A stretch of 51,846 nt of DNA from an uncultured Lachnospiraceae bacterium (GTDB lineage Bacteria > Bacillota > Clostridia > Lachnospirales > Lachnospiraceae): contig ONEJ01000100.1 in NCBI GenBank assembly GCA_900316805.1, positions 1 through 51,846 of the forward strand. Direction: 5' to 3'. Positions 17,872 to 27,377 of the stretch are shown in pieces. A program made the position numbers and the translations under genes. Positions within the stretch are counted from its first letter, which is position 1; each line of letters starts with the position of its first letter. Below the pieces are notes generated by a model. That model saw nothing but the letters and a program-made list of their open reading frames with translations. It was not told the DNA's origin and did no database searches.

Positions 17872-18354
17872 TTATTCCAGATAAAAGACATCCTCTCCGA
17901 TGTGATCCGATCCGCTGTCCACCGTAAGAATTCCGTAAGAAGGAGGAACTCCGCAGGCCGGAGCGCCGATACTGCCGGGATTCAGATAGGTAATGCCGTT
18001 ATGTACATCATATAATACCCTGTGAGTATGCCCAAACAAAGCCGCGTCCACCTGTCGTTCCTCTGCCGTGTACTTCAGTTTCATGTATCCCGCCTTAACA
18101 TTCATGGTGTGGCCATGGCAGATCAGAATCTTTTTCCCCTCGATCAAAAGCTCCCGTTCCTGAAACTCCTGCCGGCAGTCACAGTTCCCCGGCACCTGTT
18201 CCATGGGGATTTCCGGGAATTTTCTCTTCAGACGCTCAGCATCTGCCCAGCAATCCCCCAGATGTATGATCATATCCGGCATGACCCGCCGAACTGCCTG
18301 CACCATATTATTCAGGTTTCCATGAGAATCACTCAAGACCAGAATCTGCTTCAT
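17872..18354 (-). CDS. YfcE/MJ0936-type metallophosphoesterase
   Basis: A 160-residue single-domain calcineurin-like phosphodiesterase. Metal-binding motifs are visible in order: LSDSHGN, HLGDCWAD, GNCD, CHGHTMN and FGHTH. Small stand-alone members hydrolyse phosphodiesters in vitro; the natural substrate is usually unknown. RBS GGAAAGG precedes the ATG. Convergent with the response regulator, with a 10-base gap. Confidence 0.9.
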   Translation of the reverse strand: MKQILVLSDSHGNLNNMVQAVRRVMPDMIIHLGDCWADAERLKRKFPEIPMEQVPGNCDCRQEFQERELLIEGKKILICHGHTMNVKAGYMKLKYTAEERQVDAALFGHTHRVLYDVHNGITYLNPGSIGAPACGVPPSYGILTVDSGSDHIGEDVFYLE

Positions 18355-18471
18355 ACACGACCTTTCCTTTCCTGGAGCTGTTGCAAAACCGGATAAAACA
18401 AAAAGACCTCTGTCTTGGCATCATCACCCCAAACAGAAGCCCCTGTTGTTATCATTATCAGAATATGTATA

Positions 18472-18648
18472 TCATGCCAGTCGTTTCCACTGCCTGCTGC
18501 ACTTATAATAAGAGTAGAACATACAGTTCTCTGCCTGTGCACACCGCTTCGGCGCATCCTCAATATTGCACTGGCAGTTCACGATAGCGTCTGCCTTTCC
18601 CTTGCAGCTTCCCTTGATCATAACATCATCCAAAACTTCATCCGACAT
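18472..18648 (-). CDS. Small Cys-rich protein of unknown function
   Basis: A possible 58-residue protein with six cysteines (GSCKGK, NCQCNIEDAPKRC, ENCMFYSYYKC), suggestive of a small metal or disulfide domain. AAGGAG lies 12 bases before the ATG at 18648; the frame also opens from a TTG at 18687. The spacing of the Cys pairs argues for a real protein, but I do not recognise the family. Downstream, a weak AAGAC/GTCTT hairpin with a T-rich tail near 18400 could end the transcript. Confidence 0.45.
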   Translation of the reverse strand: MSDEVLDDVMIKGSCKGKADAIVNCQCNIEDAPKRCAQAENCMFYSYYKCSRQWKRLA

Positions 18649-18803
18649 AACTATAACAATCTCCTTATCACAATGTTTTGTTTCCAACGGAGACTATTAT
18701 ACAATATCTTGTGTCCAAAGACCATACGGCAATTCGCACAAATAGCTTCTGTTCTTTTGTCAATTTTTCCACTTGACGAAAAAGGTCAAATAGAGTATAT
18801 AGC

Positions 18804-20177
18804 TTACCCCTTCTCTCCGGCAGCCTGCAAAGCCTTCGGAGAATAGATCAAAAAGTAGATCAGATTGATAATAATTCCAAATACGGTTGCCGCCGGTGCG
18901 GCCACTCCCAGATAAACAAGGGAATCCGGCATCAGGCGCGACGCGGCATAGGCCAGAGGCAGTCTCACCAAAAAGGACTGGGCAATGCCCTGGAACAGGA
19001 CAAACAGCGTCTTATTATGTCCGTTGTAATAACCGATAAAGGAGAATAAAACGCTGGTGACAATGGCTTCCAGGCTGAAGCCCTTCAGATACTCGGCAGC
19101 CTTTATCTGGTATAGCACCCGGTCGGTAAAAGCGGACGCCAGCAGCTGTCCCCCGAAAAAAGCCACTGCCGTCATGGCGATGCCGATGCTGCCGCCGATC
19201 AGCATGCCGTAGCCCATGGCCTTCTGCGCCCTCTTTTCCTTCCCCGCTCCTGCATTCTGTGCAATAAAGGAGGACATGGACTGCATCAGGGCAGAGGGAA
19301 CCAGCATTACCACCGCCACGATCTTGCCGGCAATGCCATAGCCCGAGGAGGAAGCCAGCCGAATCTCCGGCGTTGTCCCCATGCTGTTGGCAAAGGACAG
19401 CAGGAACAAAAAGGATATCTGGGTCAGAAGCTCCTGAAAGGCAATGGGAATCCCCAGAGACAAGAACTTCGATACCTCCGGTGACAGCCGAAAGTCCTCT
19501 CTCGTAAGGTGAAAGGGCAGATCAATTCTCCGGCTCACCACCAGAGACATCACCAGACTGACGGCCTGAGCCAGGACTGTAGCCGCCGCAGCTCCCGCTA
19601 CATCCCAGTGGAATCCCGCCACAAACACCAGATCCGCCAGCACGTTGACCAGGCAGGCGATTCCCACAAACAGAAGCGGAAGCTTCGAGTTTCCAATCCC
19701 CCGGAATATACTGCTGACCAGATTATATCCTATGATAAAAACAATGCCGCCTCCGCAGATGCGGATGTAAAGAGCTGTCTTGTCCACAGCAGCCTCCGGC
19801 GCCTGCATCAGCTGCGCTAGCCCCGATGCATAGCCCAATAGGAGCACCGTCAGCAGGGCTGCGATTATTACAAACACCACCACCGAGCCGCCAATAACCT
19901 GAGCCAGACGCTTTTGCTTCTGCTCTCCGATATAGCGTCCCATCAGCACCGTGACTCCCATGGAAAGAGCCGACAGTACAAATACGATCATATTGATGAG
20001 ACTGCTTCCTGTGGACACCGCTGAGATACTCTCATCCGTTCCGAACCAGCCCACCACCAGTATGTCCACAGCCCCGTACATGGTCTGGAGAACCAGTGCG
20101 CCAAGGATCGGCATCATGAAACCCAGCAGCTTTCCAAAGATACTTCCAGTTGTAAAATCCATATTGTTTTTTGACAT
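18804..20177 (-). CDS. MATE-family multidrug/cation antiporter
   Basis: A 457-residue membrane protein with about 12 predicted helices and the two-fold repeat of MATE transporters. The N-terminal MTTGSIFGKLLGFMMPILGALVLQ-like start, VGWFGTDESISAVS, and the second-half AQNAGAGKEKRAQKAM block are typical of the clostridial NorM/DinF-like subgroup. Substrate unknown. It starts ten bases behind the PHP phosphatase stop with RBS AAGAGGG, so the two are one operon. Confidence 0.92.
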   Translation of the reverse strand: MSKNNMDFTTGSIFGKLLGFMMPILGALVLQTMYGAVDILVVGWFGTDESISAVSTGSSLINMIVFVLSALSMGVTVLMGRYIGEQKQKRLAQVIGGSVVVFVIIAALLTVLLLGYASGLAQLMQAPEAAVDKTALYIRICGGGIVFIIGYNLVSSIFRGIGNSKLPLLFVGIACLVNVLADLVFVAGFHWDVAGAAAATVLAQAVSLVMSLVVSRRIDLPFHLTREDFRLSPEVSKFLSLGIPIAFQELLTQISFLFLLSFANSMGTTPEIRLASSSGYGIAGKIVAVVMLVPSALMQSMSSFIAQNAGAGKEKRAQKAMGYGMLIGGSIGIAMTAVAFFGGQLLASAFTDRVLYQIKAAEYLKGFSLEAIVTSVLFSFIGYYNGHNKTLFVLFQGIAQSFLVRLPLAYAASRLMPDSLVYLGVAAPAATVFGIIINLIYFLIYSPKALQAAGEKG

Positions 20178-20187
20178 TGTATCCCTC

Positions 20188-20961
20188 TTATTCGATTTTC
20201 ATTCTATTTATTAAATCCAAATGATATTTTTGAACAAGCTCCGTCGCCTTATAATAAGGCGCCGTATCATAAAACTGCTCCACACAGTGGGCATCGATGC
20301 CCAAAATAACCTTATTGCCGGTCTCTGCCGCGATTTTCCAGAAGCGTTCATTGGGATAATGCTTCTGGGCCCGGATTCCCAGCAGGTTTATCTCCAGCGG
20401 GATATCCATCTCCTTCATGGCTCGGCAAAGCCTGGTCATCTCCCAGTCATATACCGAATCCATCCCCCGGAAATTCATAATATCCGGATGCGCCAGATAC
20501 TGATAGGTTCCCGTATGCATGCCCTCAATGATCAGATCCACATACGTCCGTATCCTGCTCTCGTCCTCCGTAAAGCCGGAGGTGCCGGGGCTTTGATCCT
20601 CCCTTCGCCAGAAATGCTGTCCCATGATCACATAATCCACAGCAAGGGTCTGAAAAAGCTTTTTCTGTTCTTCATAAAATTCCGGCAAATACTCTGCCTC
20701 AAAGCCCACCAGAATCCGGATATCATTCCTATATTCCCTGGCCAGGGCGCGGATTTTCCTCACATACGCCGGAGCCTGTTCCATGGTCATCCGTATTCCC
20801 GAAACATAGCCGTCAGGAAAGGGGCAGGGTACATGATCCGAAAAGCCCAGTTCCCGGATCCCCATGGAAATGGCAGCTTCGATATATTCCCGTTCAGTTC
20901 CCCAGGCATGCTGGCACCGGGTTGTGTGGGTGTGGTAATTCGCCGTCACAAAATTCTGCAT
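20188..20961 (-). CDS. PHP-domain phosphatase (histidinol-phosphatase HisK type)
   Basis: A 257-residue PHP-fold metal-dependent phosphatase. Metal-ligand motifs: NYHTHTTRCQHA at the start, LGFSDHVPCPF, GFEAEYLPEF, MGQHFWRR, LAHPDIMNF and LGIDAHCVEQF near the end. The HisK family dephosphorylates histidinol phosphate, but many clostridial members sit outside his operons, as here, so the substrate is uncertain. The promoter is at 20997-21025, and RBS AAGGAAAAGGAA precedes the ATG. Confidence 0.85.
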   Translation of the reverse strand: MQNFVTANYHTHTTRCQHAWGTEREYIEAAISMGIRELGFSDHVPCPFPDGYVSGIRMTMEQAPAYVRKIRALAREYRNDIRILVGFEAEYLPEFYEEQKKLFQTLAVDYVIMGQHFWRREDQSPGTSGFTEDESRIRTYVDLIIEGMHTGTYQYLAHPDIMNFRGMDSVYDWEMTRLCRAMKEMDIPLEINLLGIRAQKHYPNERFWKIAAETGNKVILGIDAHCVEQFYDTAPYYKATELVQKYHLDLINRMKIE

Positions 20962-20996
20962 GTTCCTTTTCCTTTTCTTACGTAATCTCCGTGCCT

Positions 20997-21025
20997 ATTG
21001 TAGCACATAATTTTTCCCGATACAA
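20997..21025 (-). promoter_or_regulatory. Predicted promoter of the PHP phosphatase-MATE operon
   Basis: Minus-strand TTGTAT (21025-21020), 17 bases, TACAAT (21002-20997), 36 bases ahead of the start codon. Confidence 0.55.
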
Positions 21026-21120
21026 TTTTTATAAAGGATATTTACGGAAACAGTAAAATATATTACTATATAATAAGGAGTTGTAGCATAAGACAAAGCA
21101 CAATTGATAAGGGGGATTTT

Positions 21121-22749
21121 ATGATTTCATGTCCAAACTGCGGCGGTAATCTCAAATTCGATATTCCGTCCCAGCAGATGGCCTGCGAGTATTGTCAATC
21201 TTTCTTTGACCCCTATTCCTTTGGCAATAAATCAAGGGATGCCGAGGAGTCTACATCCTTCGAGGACAACTATGAGGTAACCGTTTTTACCTGTCCTCAG
21301 TGCGGTGGGGAAATCCTAAGTACGGACAATGCAGCCGCAGGCTTCTGTAGCTTCTGCGGTGCTTCCACGATTCTTTACAGCAGGATCAGCAATGAGCGCC
21401 GGCCAAACTACATTGTTCCATTTAAGAAAACCAAGGAGGACTGCAAGCAGGCCTATGCCCAGAAGATGCGCCATGCGCTCTTTGCGCCCAAGGAACTTAA
21501 GGACCCGAAGGCCATCGACAGCTTCCGCGGCATTTACATGCCCTACTGGGCCTTTTACATTACCCAGAAGGGGGCTATCTCTCTGGAGGGAACCACCCAG
21601 CACCGCAGCGGAGATTACATATGTACGGACCATTTCCAGCTGACAGGCGATATGGATTCCTACTACAAGGGGCTTTCTTATGATGCTTCCTCCTCCTTCG
21701 CTGACAGCATCAGCGAGGCGCTGGCCCCATACGATTTGAAAGGAATGAAGGCCTTCACCCCCGCCTACCTGAGCGGTTTTTATGCAGACACCGCCGATGT
21801 ACCGGCAAGTGTCTACCAGACGGACGCAGAATCCACTGCATCCCAGGAGGCATTGGCTGCCATAAAGAAGGAGCCAACTTTTGCACATTATACCATTGAT
21901 GCGGATAAAATCTGCAACCCAAGCCATACGCTGCACACGAAGACAGAGCAGGTGGACAGCACCATGTTTCCGGTATGGTTCATGTCCTACCGCAAAAATG
22001 ACCGTGTGGCCTACGCCACTGTCAATGGACAGACCGGCAAGGTTGTTGCGGATATTCCCATCGATCCGAAGAAGTATGCCTTAGGCTCGCTGATTTTAGC
22101 TCTGCCAATCTTTGTTCTGCTGGCAGCCTTCTTTACGCTGCTGCCCACCAGACTATTGACAATATCTGCGATTCTGGCAGTTCTGACAACCATCATCTAC
22201 ACTGCAGAGCTGTCTGCCATCCAGAAGAAAGATTCCTTCAGCGGGGATAAAGGAAAACTATATCTCCAGGATCCGGAACAACTGGAGCAGCAAAATCACA
22301 AGGCCAGCCTGAAAGTACAGGTAAAAAATACAGGGAAAAAGAATTTAAGCATTGTGAAAATCTTTGTTTTCTTCCAGATTGGAATGATGGTCCTAAACCT
22401 GCTGGCCTCCGTGATCGGCAGTGCCTCCTCCGGCTCTGCCCTCTCATCGCTGTTGTGGCTGGTCATCATCATTGCCATGGCTATTACCATCGGCGTTGGT
22501 TCCGACAAAATGAAGTCGCTGCCCTCCGGACAGAGCGTTGTGGGATTTATTGCTTCCGGCATCGCCGTAGCGGTCAGCTCCGTCATCGCACTGCTGCACC
22601 CGGTCAGTGACCTGTATTATTATGCAGGCACGATTTTTGTTCTGATTGCAGTGATTCTGTCCATTACAGATGTGATTCATTATTATAACATTCTATCCAC
22701 CCGCAGACTTCCACAGTTTGACAAGCAGGGAGGTGATGATCGTGCGTAA
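21121..22749 (+). CDS. Double zinc-ribbon membrane protein
   Basis: A 542-residue protein with two N-terminal zinc ribbons (CPNCGGN...CEYC, residues 4-23; CPQCGGE...CSFCG, about 59-80), a soluble domain typical of this clostridial family (about 95-320; FRGIYMPYWAFYI, VWFMSYRKNDRVAYATVNGQTGKV), and about six membrane helices in the last 220 residues. Function unknown; such proteins often pair with TPM-domain proteins, and here the TPM gene overlaps its 3' end. The start at 21121 is backed by AAGGGGG six bases upstream. A TATAAT is visible near 21069 but has no clear -35. Confidence 0.8.
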   Translation: MISCPNCGGNLKFDIPSQQMACEYCQSFFDPYSFGNKSRDAEESTSFEDNYEVTVFTCPQCGGEILSTDNAAAGFCSFCGASTILYSRISNERRPNYIVPFKKTKEDCKQAYAQKMRHALFAPKELKDPKAIDSFRGIYMPYWAFYITQKGAISLEGTTQHRSGDYICTDHFQLTGDMDSYYKGLSYDASSSFADSISEALAPYDLKGMKAFTPAYLSGFYADTADVPASVYQTDAESTASQEALAAIKKEPTFAHYTIDADKICNPSHTLHTKTEQVDSTMFPVWFMSYRKNDRVAYATVNGQTGKVVADIPIDPKKYALGSLILALPIFVLLAAFFTLLPTRLLTISAILAVLTTIIYTAELSAIQKKDSFSGDKGKLYLQDPEQLEQQNHKASLKVQVKNTGKKNLSIVKIFVFFQIGMMVLNLLASVIGSASSGSALSSLLWLVIIIAMAITIGVGSDKMKSLPSGQSVVGFIASGIAVAVSSVIALLHPVSDLYYYAGTIFVLIAVILSITDVIHYYNILSTRRLPQFDKQGGDDRA

Positions 22750-23524
22750 ATTAAATTCATATTTAATAAAGATAGTTTCCTGTTTCCTGATGTGTTTAGT
22801 TCTGGCGATGGCTTTGCCGGTAACAGTGGCCTTCGCCCAGTCATCACCCTATACCTATGTGCTAGATGATCAGGCAGATTTCTTCACCGACCAGCAGGAA
22901 ACTGCCCTGGAGAAGCTGATGGGGGAGATTACCAGTTACTGTAACGTGGCTCTTGTTACCACCACAAGCCACGACAGCTACTCCACAGAGGATTTCGCAG
23001 CCGATTACTTTGATGATGTATTCGGTCCCCACAGCAACGGAACCATCTTCGTCATCGACCGGTGCCTGAACGAGATTTATCTCTACAGTGACGGTGACGC
23101 CCACAAGACCATTACCAACTCACGGGCTTACTCCATCACGGACAACACCTATATATACGCAACCGAGGATCATGGCAGAGACTACTATACCTGCAGCTAC
23201 AAGACTTTAGAGCAGGTACAGGCCCTGCTGGAGGGACGCGGGATCGCAGAACCCATGAAATACATCTGCAGCGCCCTTTTGGCTATCATCCTTGCCCTGC
23301 TGATCAACTACGTGATCGCCATGTCCCTTTCCCGTTCCCGCAAGGCTGATATCAAGCAGGTTCTGGGGGGCACCTACACCTCTGTCAAGCTCAACAATGC
23401 CAATGCAAGATTTATCAATCAGACCCGCGTCTACAGTCCGCCAAGCTCCAGCGGCGGCAGCAGTGGCGGCGGCGGTGGGGGCGGCGGCGGCCACAGCGGT
23501 GGCGGTGGTGGGCACTCCATCTGA
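22742..23524 (+). CDS. TPM-domain membrane protein with Gly-rich tail
   Basis: About 260 residues: a signal peptide (to AFA, about residue 32), a TPM domain (YVLDDQADFFTDQQETALEKLM ... GTIFVIDRCLNEIYLYSDG), one membrane helix (ALLAIILALLINYVIAM) and a Gly/Ser/His-rich C-terminus of the type seen in YgcG-like proteins. The GTG at 22742 is preferred because GGGAGG is eight bases upstream; an ATG at 22736 is only two bases from it. It overlaps the zinc-ribbon gene by eight bases, so the pair is translationally linked and probably acts in one membrane complex. Confidence 0.85.
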   Translation: MRKLNSYLIKIVSCFLMCLVLAMALPVTVAFAQSSPYTYVLDDQADFFTDQQETALEKLMGEITSYCNVALVTTTSHDSYSTEDFAADYFDDVFGPHSNGTIFVIDRCLNEIYLYSDGDAHKTITNSRAYSITDNTYIYATEDHGRDYYTCSYKTLEQVQALLEGRGIAEPMKYICSALLAIILALLINYVIAMSLSRSRKADIKQVLGGTYTSVKLNNANARFINQTRVYSPPSSSGGSSGGGGGGGGGHSGGGGGHSI

Positions 23525-23539
23525 CATTTTCCAATAAAC

Positions 23540-23577
23540 AAAAACAGCGTGTAGAGAAATTACACGCTGTTTTTCTT
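23540..23577. terminator. Bidirectional terminator
   Basis: AAAACAGCGTGTA / TACACGCTGTTTT hairpin with a six-base loop, T-rich on the plus side and with an A-rich 5' flank that serves the minus side. It separates the convergent TPM and RNA methyltransferase genes. Confidence 0.85.
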
Positions 23578-23596
23578 TATTTTTCAGTTGGACACT

Positions 23597-24970
23597 TTAA
23601 TACCCAATCCGAAGTCCCTTAGGATAGTGGTTCTTCATCATGTTTCCCGCCAGTTTCCCCCACCCAATACTGTAACCGTCCACAGTAATGAGATACCATC
23701 CCTTTTCTCCCTCTGCCGGGAAGGTCTGTCCGCTCAGATAGCTGCGAATCTCCGGTGAATCCGAAGCCAGCTCCCAGGTATGCCACACCTCCTGGGGCTC
23801 TAAGGCAAGCGCCAGGGCGTGGGAAGGCTCAAACCGGTTCTTCTTTAAGGTGCCAAGGTGCAGTCCCGGCCGAAGCACCTTCAGTCCCTTTAAGGAGGGC
23901 AGTTCCTCCGGGGCCAGATACAGCTGTTCACCAAACCTAAGAAGACAGCCCGTGGGTTCCTGCCGCAGGTTCTCCCGGCAGAAAGCGGGATATTCTCCCA
24001 GATCATTTTTTACTGCCGGCTTCTCGAATCCGCCACAGACCCCACCGAAATTCTCCGGGGACTCCCCCTTCTTCTTTAATACCGCAAGGAAATGTCCCTC
24101 TCCCTCCAGCTTGTGGGGGAACAGGCGAAGGGTCTCCTCCAGTCCGGCAACGGGATCCGCGGTCCACTGCGCCTTTCCCGGCTCCATTCCGGGATATTTT
24201 CGCGTCTCACAGAGTTCATACTCCGGGTGCTGCTGCAAAAAGCTGTTGATGACGCCCTCATTCTCCTCCGGAGCAAAGGTACAGGTGGAATAGACCATCC
24301 TTCCTCCCGGCTTTAGCATCCCCGCTGCACAGGAGAGGATTTCCAGCTGCCTCTTGGCACAGAGGCTTACATTTTCCTCGCTCCACTCCTCACAGGCCTC
24401 ACCGTTTTTCCGGAACATGCCCTCACCGGAGCAGGGCGCATCCACCATAATGCGGTCAAACCAGCTCTCAAAACGATCCGCCAGCGCCCCGGGACTCTCA
24501 TTGGTAACCATGGCATTGGCAATCCCCATTCGCTCTATATTTTCCGACAGGATTTTTGCCCGGGCAGGGTGAATCTCATTGCTGATCAAAATCCCACTCC
24601 CCTGCATGGCTGCCGCAATCTGGGTACTTTTGCCCCCGGGAGCTGCACAGAGATCCAGAACCCGTTCCCCCGGCTGTGCATCCAGATAAGCCGCCGGTGC
24701 CATGGCGCTGGGCTCCTGAATATAGTACACCCCCGCCTCATGGTAGGGATGCTTTCCCAGAGTATCCATACTTCCGTAATAGAATCCGTTGGACTCCCAG
24801 GGAACCGGCCGCAGCGTAAAAGGCACCTTCCGGAGAAATTCCCCAATCCCCCCCTTCAGAGGGTTAAACCTAAGAGCCTTGGCCCGCTGTCTTTCATAGC
24901 TTTCCAAAAATGCCGGGTATTCCTCCCCCAGCAAATGTTCCATTCGTTTCAAAAATTCTTCCGGAAGCAT
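23597..24970 (-). CDS. RsmF/NOL1-NOP2-Sun family RNA cytosine-C5 methyltransferase
   Basis: A 457-residue AdoMet-dependent m5C methyltransferase. The SAM-binding motif I is VLDLCAAPGGKSTQIA. Motif IV, APCSGEGMFRK, and motif VI, YSTCTFAPEENE, carry the two catalytic cysteines. The C-terminus has the RsmF-like extra domains ending in a PUA-like segment (GWYLITVDGYSIGWGK). The probable substrate is rRNA, or tRNA in some members. I moved the start to the ATG at 24970 (MLPEEFLKRMEHLLG), with AGGAGG ten bases upstream, instead of the first in-frame ATG at 25045. Confidence 0.92.
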   Translation of the reverse strand: MLPEEFLKRMEHLLGEEYPAFLESYERQRAKALRFNPLKGGIGEFLRKVPFTLRPVPWESNGFYYGSMDTLGKHPYHEAGVYYIQEPSAMAPAAYLDAQPGERVLDLCAAPGGKSTQIAAAMQGSGILISNEIHPARAKILSENIERMGIANAMVTNESPGALADRFESWFDRIMVDAPCSGEGMFRKNGEACEEWSEENVSLCAKRQLEILSCAAGMLKPGGRMVYSTCTFAPEENEGVINSFLQQHPEYELCETRKYPGMEPGKAQWTADPVAGLEETLRLFPHKLEGEGHFLAVLKKKGESPENFGGVCGGFEKPAVKNDLGEYPAFCRENLRQEPTGCLLRFGEQLYLAPEELPSLKGLKVLRPGLHLGTLKKNRFEPSHALALALEPQEVWHTWELASDSPEIRSYLSGQTFPAEGEKGWYLITVDGYSIGWGKLAGNMMKNHYPKGLRIGY

Positions 24971-25063
24971 CTTTTCCCATCCTCCTGCACCGAGTAATCC
25001 TTTTTCGTATGTGCCCATTATACCCATCTTTTTCAGATACCACAAGTGCTTTAAAATATATCA

Positions 25064-25092
25064 TTGGCAAATTTCACAAAAGATAGTAAAAT
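25064..25092 (+). promoter_or_regulatory. Predicted promoter of the HD-GYP gene
   Basis: TTGGCA (25064-25069), 17 bases, TAAAAT (25087-25092), 45 bases ahead of the proposed TTG start. Confidence 0.55.
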
Positions 25093-25137
25093 AGAACTGT
25101 TCAATTGGAAAATATGACGACATCGGGAGGAACAGAC

Positions 25138-26235
25138 TTGCTAAAACGAAAATACATGCGCACGAGACAATTGAGGCCCGGAATGAAGCTTGATCATCCG
25201 GTGGTGGACCGCCTTGGACGAAGCCTTGTGGCACGAGGCGCAGAATTAGATCAATATATGATTGATTCCCTGATCCAGATGGGAATCATGACAGTATATA
25301 TCCAGACCGATGAGGGTAAGGACGAAGAAATGTCCCCGGAAATCTCCCCGGAGGCCAAACAGAAAATTAACCAGCTTCGCACGGAGGATCCGGCTAAGGT
25401 AAGTCTTTCTGCCAGCGTCCGCAAGCGGGTGGCAGAGGGAATCCAGTTTATCTACAACAGCCCGGATTCCAAAGAGGCGGTTCAGGCAACCACCTCCATC
25501 GCAGATGAGCTGTTAAATGCCATCAACAGCAATAACGCCATTGCACTGGATATCTCAGCCCTCAAAACCAGCGACGAATACACCTTTAAGCACAGTGTGG
25601 ATGTAGCCACCATTGCCATGATCGTCGCCAAACAGCAGGGACATTCTGACAAAGAGATTCACGAGATCGGTGTAACAGGACTTCTTCACGATGTTGGCAA
25701 GACTAAGGTTCCGATAGAAATCCTCAATAAACCGGGCCGGCTGACGGATGAAGAGTTCGCCGTCATGAAGCAGCACAGTGTCTATGGCTATCATATCGTC
25801 AAAGATCGCAATGAATTCTCCCCTGCCGTTTGTCTGGGAGTACTCCAGCACCACGAGAAGGTCAACGGCAAGGGTTACCCCATGGGTGTAGATGACTCCA
25901 AGCTTTCCCCCTATGCCAGAGTTCTGGCAGTGGCCGATATCTATGACGCACTTGTCACGGAGCGCCCCTATAAAGCGGCCTACTCCCAGCGGGATGCCGT
26001 GGAAATGATCATGTCCATGACCATGGAGTTAGACATCAATGCCATGAAGAGCTTCTTAGAGAGCATGATTCTCTACCCGGTGGACAGCATCGTGGAGCTG
26101 AGCAACGGGGAAAAGGCCAGAGTCGTAAAGAACTGTCCCCACTACATTCTCCGCCCTACCGTGGTGGGGCTGACCAGCGGCAAAGTATACAACCTGGGGG
26201 AGGATTTAGGCTGTGCCAACATTATCATCTTATAA
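25138..26235 (+). CDS. HD-GYP domain protein (probable c-di-GMP phosphodiesterase)
   Basis: About 365 residues. The N-terminus has a DUF3391-like segment (MRTRQLRPGMKLDHPVVDRLGR). The HD-GYP domain covers about 135-310, with FKHSVDVATIA, the metal pair GLLHDVGKTKVP, HSVYGYHI, LQHHEKVNGKGYP (the GYP signature in full) and VLAVADIYDALVTERPYK. All canonical residues are present, so it should hydrolyse cyclic di-GMP. The start is the TTG at 25138, seven bases after GGGAGG; the longer frame from 25105 has no comparable site. Single-gene unit with its own promoter and terminator. Confidence 0.92.
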   Translation: MLKRKYMRTRQLRPGMKLDHPVVDRLGRSLVARGAELDQYMIDSLIQMGIMTVYIQTDEGKDEEMSPEISPEAKQKINQLRTEDPAKVSLSASVRKRVAEGIQFIYNSPDSKEAVQATTSIADELLNAINSNNAIALDISALKTSDEYTFKHSVDVATIAMIVAKQQGHSDKEIHEIGVTGLLHDVGKTKVPIEILNKPGRLTDEEFAVMKQHSVYGYHIVKDRNEFSPAVCLGVLQHHEKVNGKGYPMGVDDSKLSPYARVLAVADIYDALVTERPYKAAYSQRDAVEMIMSMTMELDINAMKSFLESMILYPVDSIVELSNGEKARVVKNCPHYILRPTVVGLTSGKVYNLGEDLGCANIIIL

Positions 26236-26240
26236 AACAA

Positions 26241-26266
26241 AAAGGGACGCCCCATGCGTCCCTTTT
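26241..26266. terminator. Bidirectional terminator
   Basis: AAAGGGACGC-CCCAT-GCGTCCCTTTT, a ten-pair stem with T-rich flank, five bases past the HD-GYP stop and ahead of the convergent carboxypeptidase gene. Confidence 0.85.
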
Positions 26267-26294
26267 CTAATCCATTTTACTGATAAAAGCCTTA

Positions 26295-27377
26295 TTATTC
26301 CCTTCCATCCACCTCTTCAGGCTTATCCACCTTTGGCAGAAATTTTTTATAAATATCCACCTGGTCATAAATACATCTCCAGCTGCTGGTAGAACCTGCA
26401 GTCACACAGAGGTACTCCTGCCCCCGGACATCTTCTGCCAGGCTCGCCGCACAGCTTCCGGACTGTGCCACATACCCGGTTTTTGCGCAGAGGACTTCCC
26501 CATTGGTATCTTTATCCTCAATTCTTCGTAGAAACCAGTTGGATATGATAAGTCCTTCCGGGTGCTCCTTTGTGCAGCTGGTCGTGTAGGTGTGTGCTGA
26601 CAATACCTCTCTGCACCAGGCATTGTCCGAAGCAGCCTTCATAATGACTGCCATATCATAAACCGTACTGTAATGATCCTCATCATACAGTCCCACACAG
26701 TTCGTAAAATGTGTGGATTCTGCCAGACCAAGATCTTCAAGCTTTTCATTCATCAATTCCACAAAGGCTTCATGGGAGCCTGCCGCATATGTGGCCAGAG
26801 CCACTGCGGAATCTGCCCCTGACGGGAGAATCGTTCCGTAGAACAGATCCTCAATGGTAACCTGTTCGTCCACCTCGTAGCCGGTGTTACTGCAGCCATT
26901 GCTGTAGCTGTAATCCGTGATATCCTTCGTGATAGTAACCTTATCCGTAAGCTTCTCTGCCGGGATATGCTCTGCAGCCACCAACACCGTCAAGATTTTT
27001 GTCATGGAAGCCGGTGAAATGCGCTCATGGGCTCCCTTCTCCGCAAGGATTTCCCCGGTACCCACATTGATCAAAATTCCGTATCCACTGACCACACTTT
27101 GGGGAAGGCCTTTGGTACTACCGGTTTCCTGGGCCTCGAAGGACCAGTCCGGCAGCATCTGGGTTTCCGTTTCCAATACCTCTTCCGCCGCCTGCTGCGC
27201 CTGTGTCTGAGGTGGAATATATTTTGGATCCCTTTTCTCCTTTCCCCGGCGGGTCAAAAGAATGATTCCCGTCAGCAGCAGCACAGAGACCACAAGAAGC
27301 ACCAGAAGACGCATTCTCTTCTGCTGTCTTTGCCTTCTCCGGCGCATTTTCAGATTATTTCTCTGCCTATCATCCAT
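26295..27377 (-). CDS. D-alanyl-D-alanine carboxypeptidase (peptidase S11, DacA-like)
   Basis: A 360-residue low-molecular-weight penicillin-binding protein that trims peptidoglycan stem peptides outside the membrane. A single N-terminal membrane anchor (about residues 22-42, LLVLLVVSVLLLTGIILL) follows a very basic start. Catalytic motifs: SMTK in ISPASMTKILTV, the second motif as PSGADSA (SGxD variant in the SxN position, common in clostridial S11 proteins), and KTG in CAKTGYVAQSG. The C-terminal DacA beta domain is missing, so it is the short form. The ATG at 27377 overlaps the stop of a 41-residue ORF (TGATG), which indicates coupling. Confidence 0.92.
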   Translation of the reverse strand: MDDRQRNNLKMRRRRQRQQKRMRLLVLLVVSVLLLTGIILLTRRGKEKRDPKYIPPQTQAQQAAEEVLETETQMLPDWSFEAQETGSTKGLPQSVVSGYGILINVGTGEILAEKGAHERISPASMTKILTVLVAAEHIPAEKLTDKVTITKDITDYSYSNGCSNTGYEVDEQVTIEDLFYGTILPSGADSAVALATYAAGSHEAFVELMNEKLEDLGLAESTHFTNCVGLYDEDHYSTVYDMAVIMKAASDNAWCREVLSAHTYTTSCTKEHPEGLIISNWFLRRIEDKDTNGEVLCAKTGYVAQSGSCAASLAEDVRGQEYLCVTAGSTSSWRCIYDQVDIYKKFLPKVDKPEEVDGRE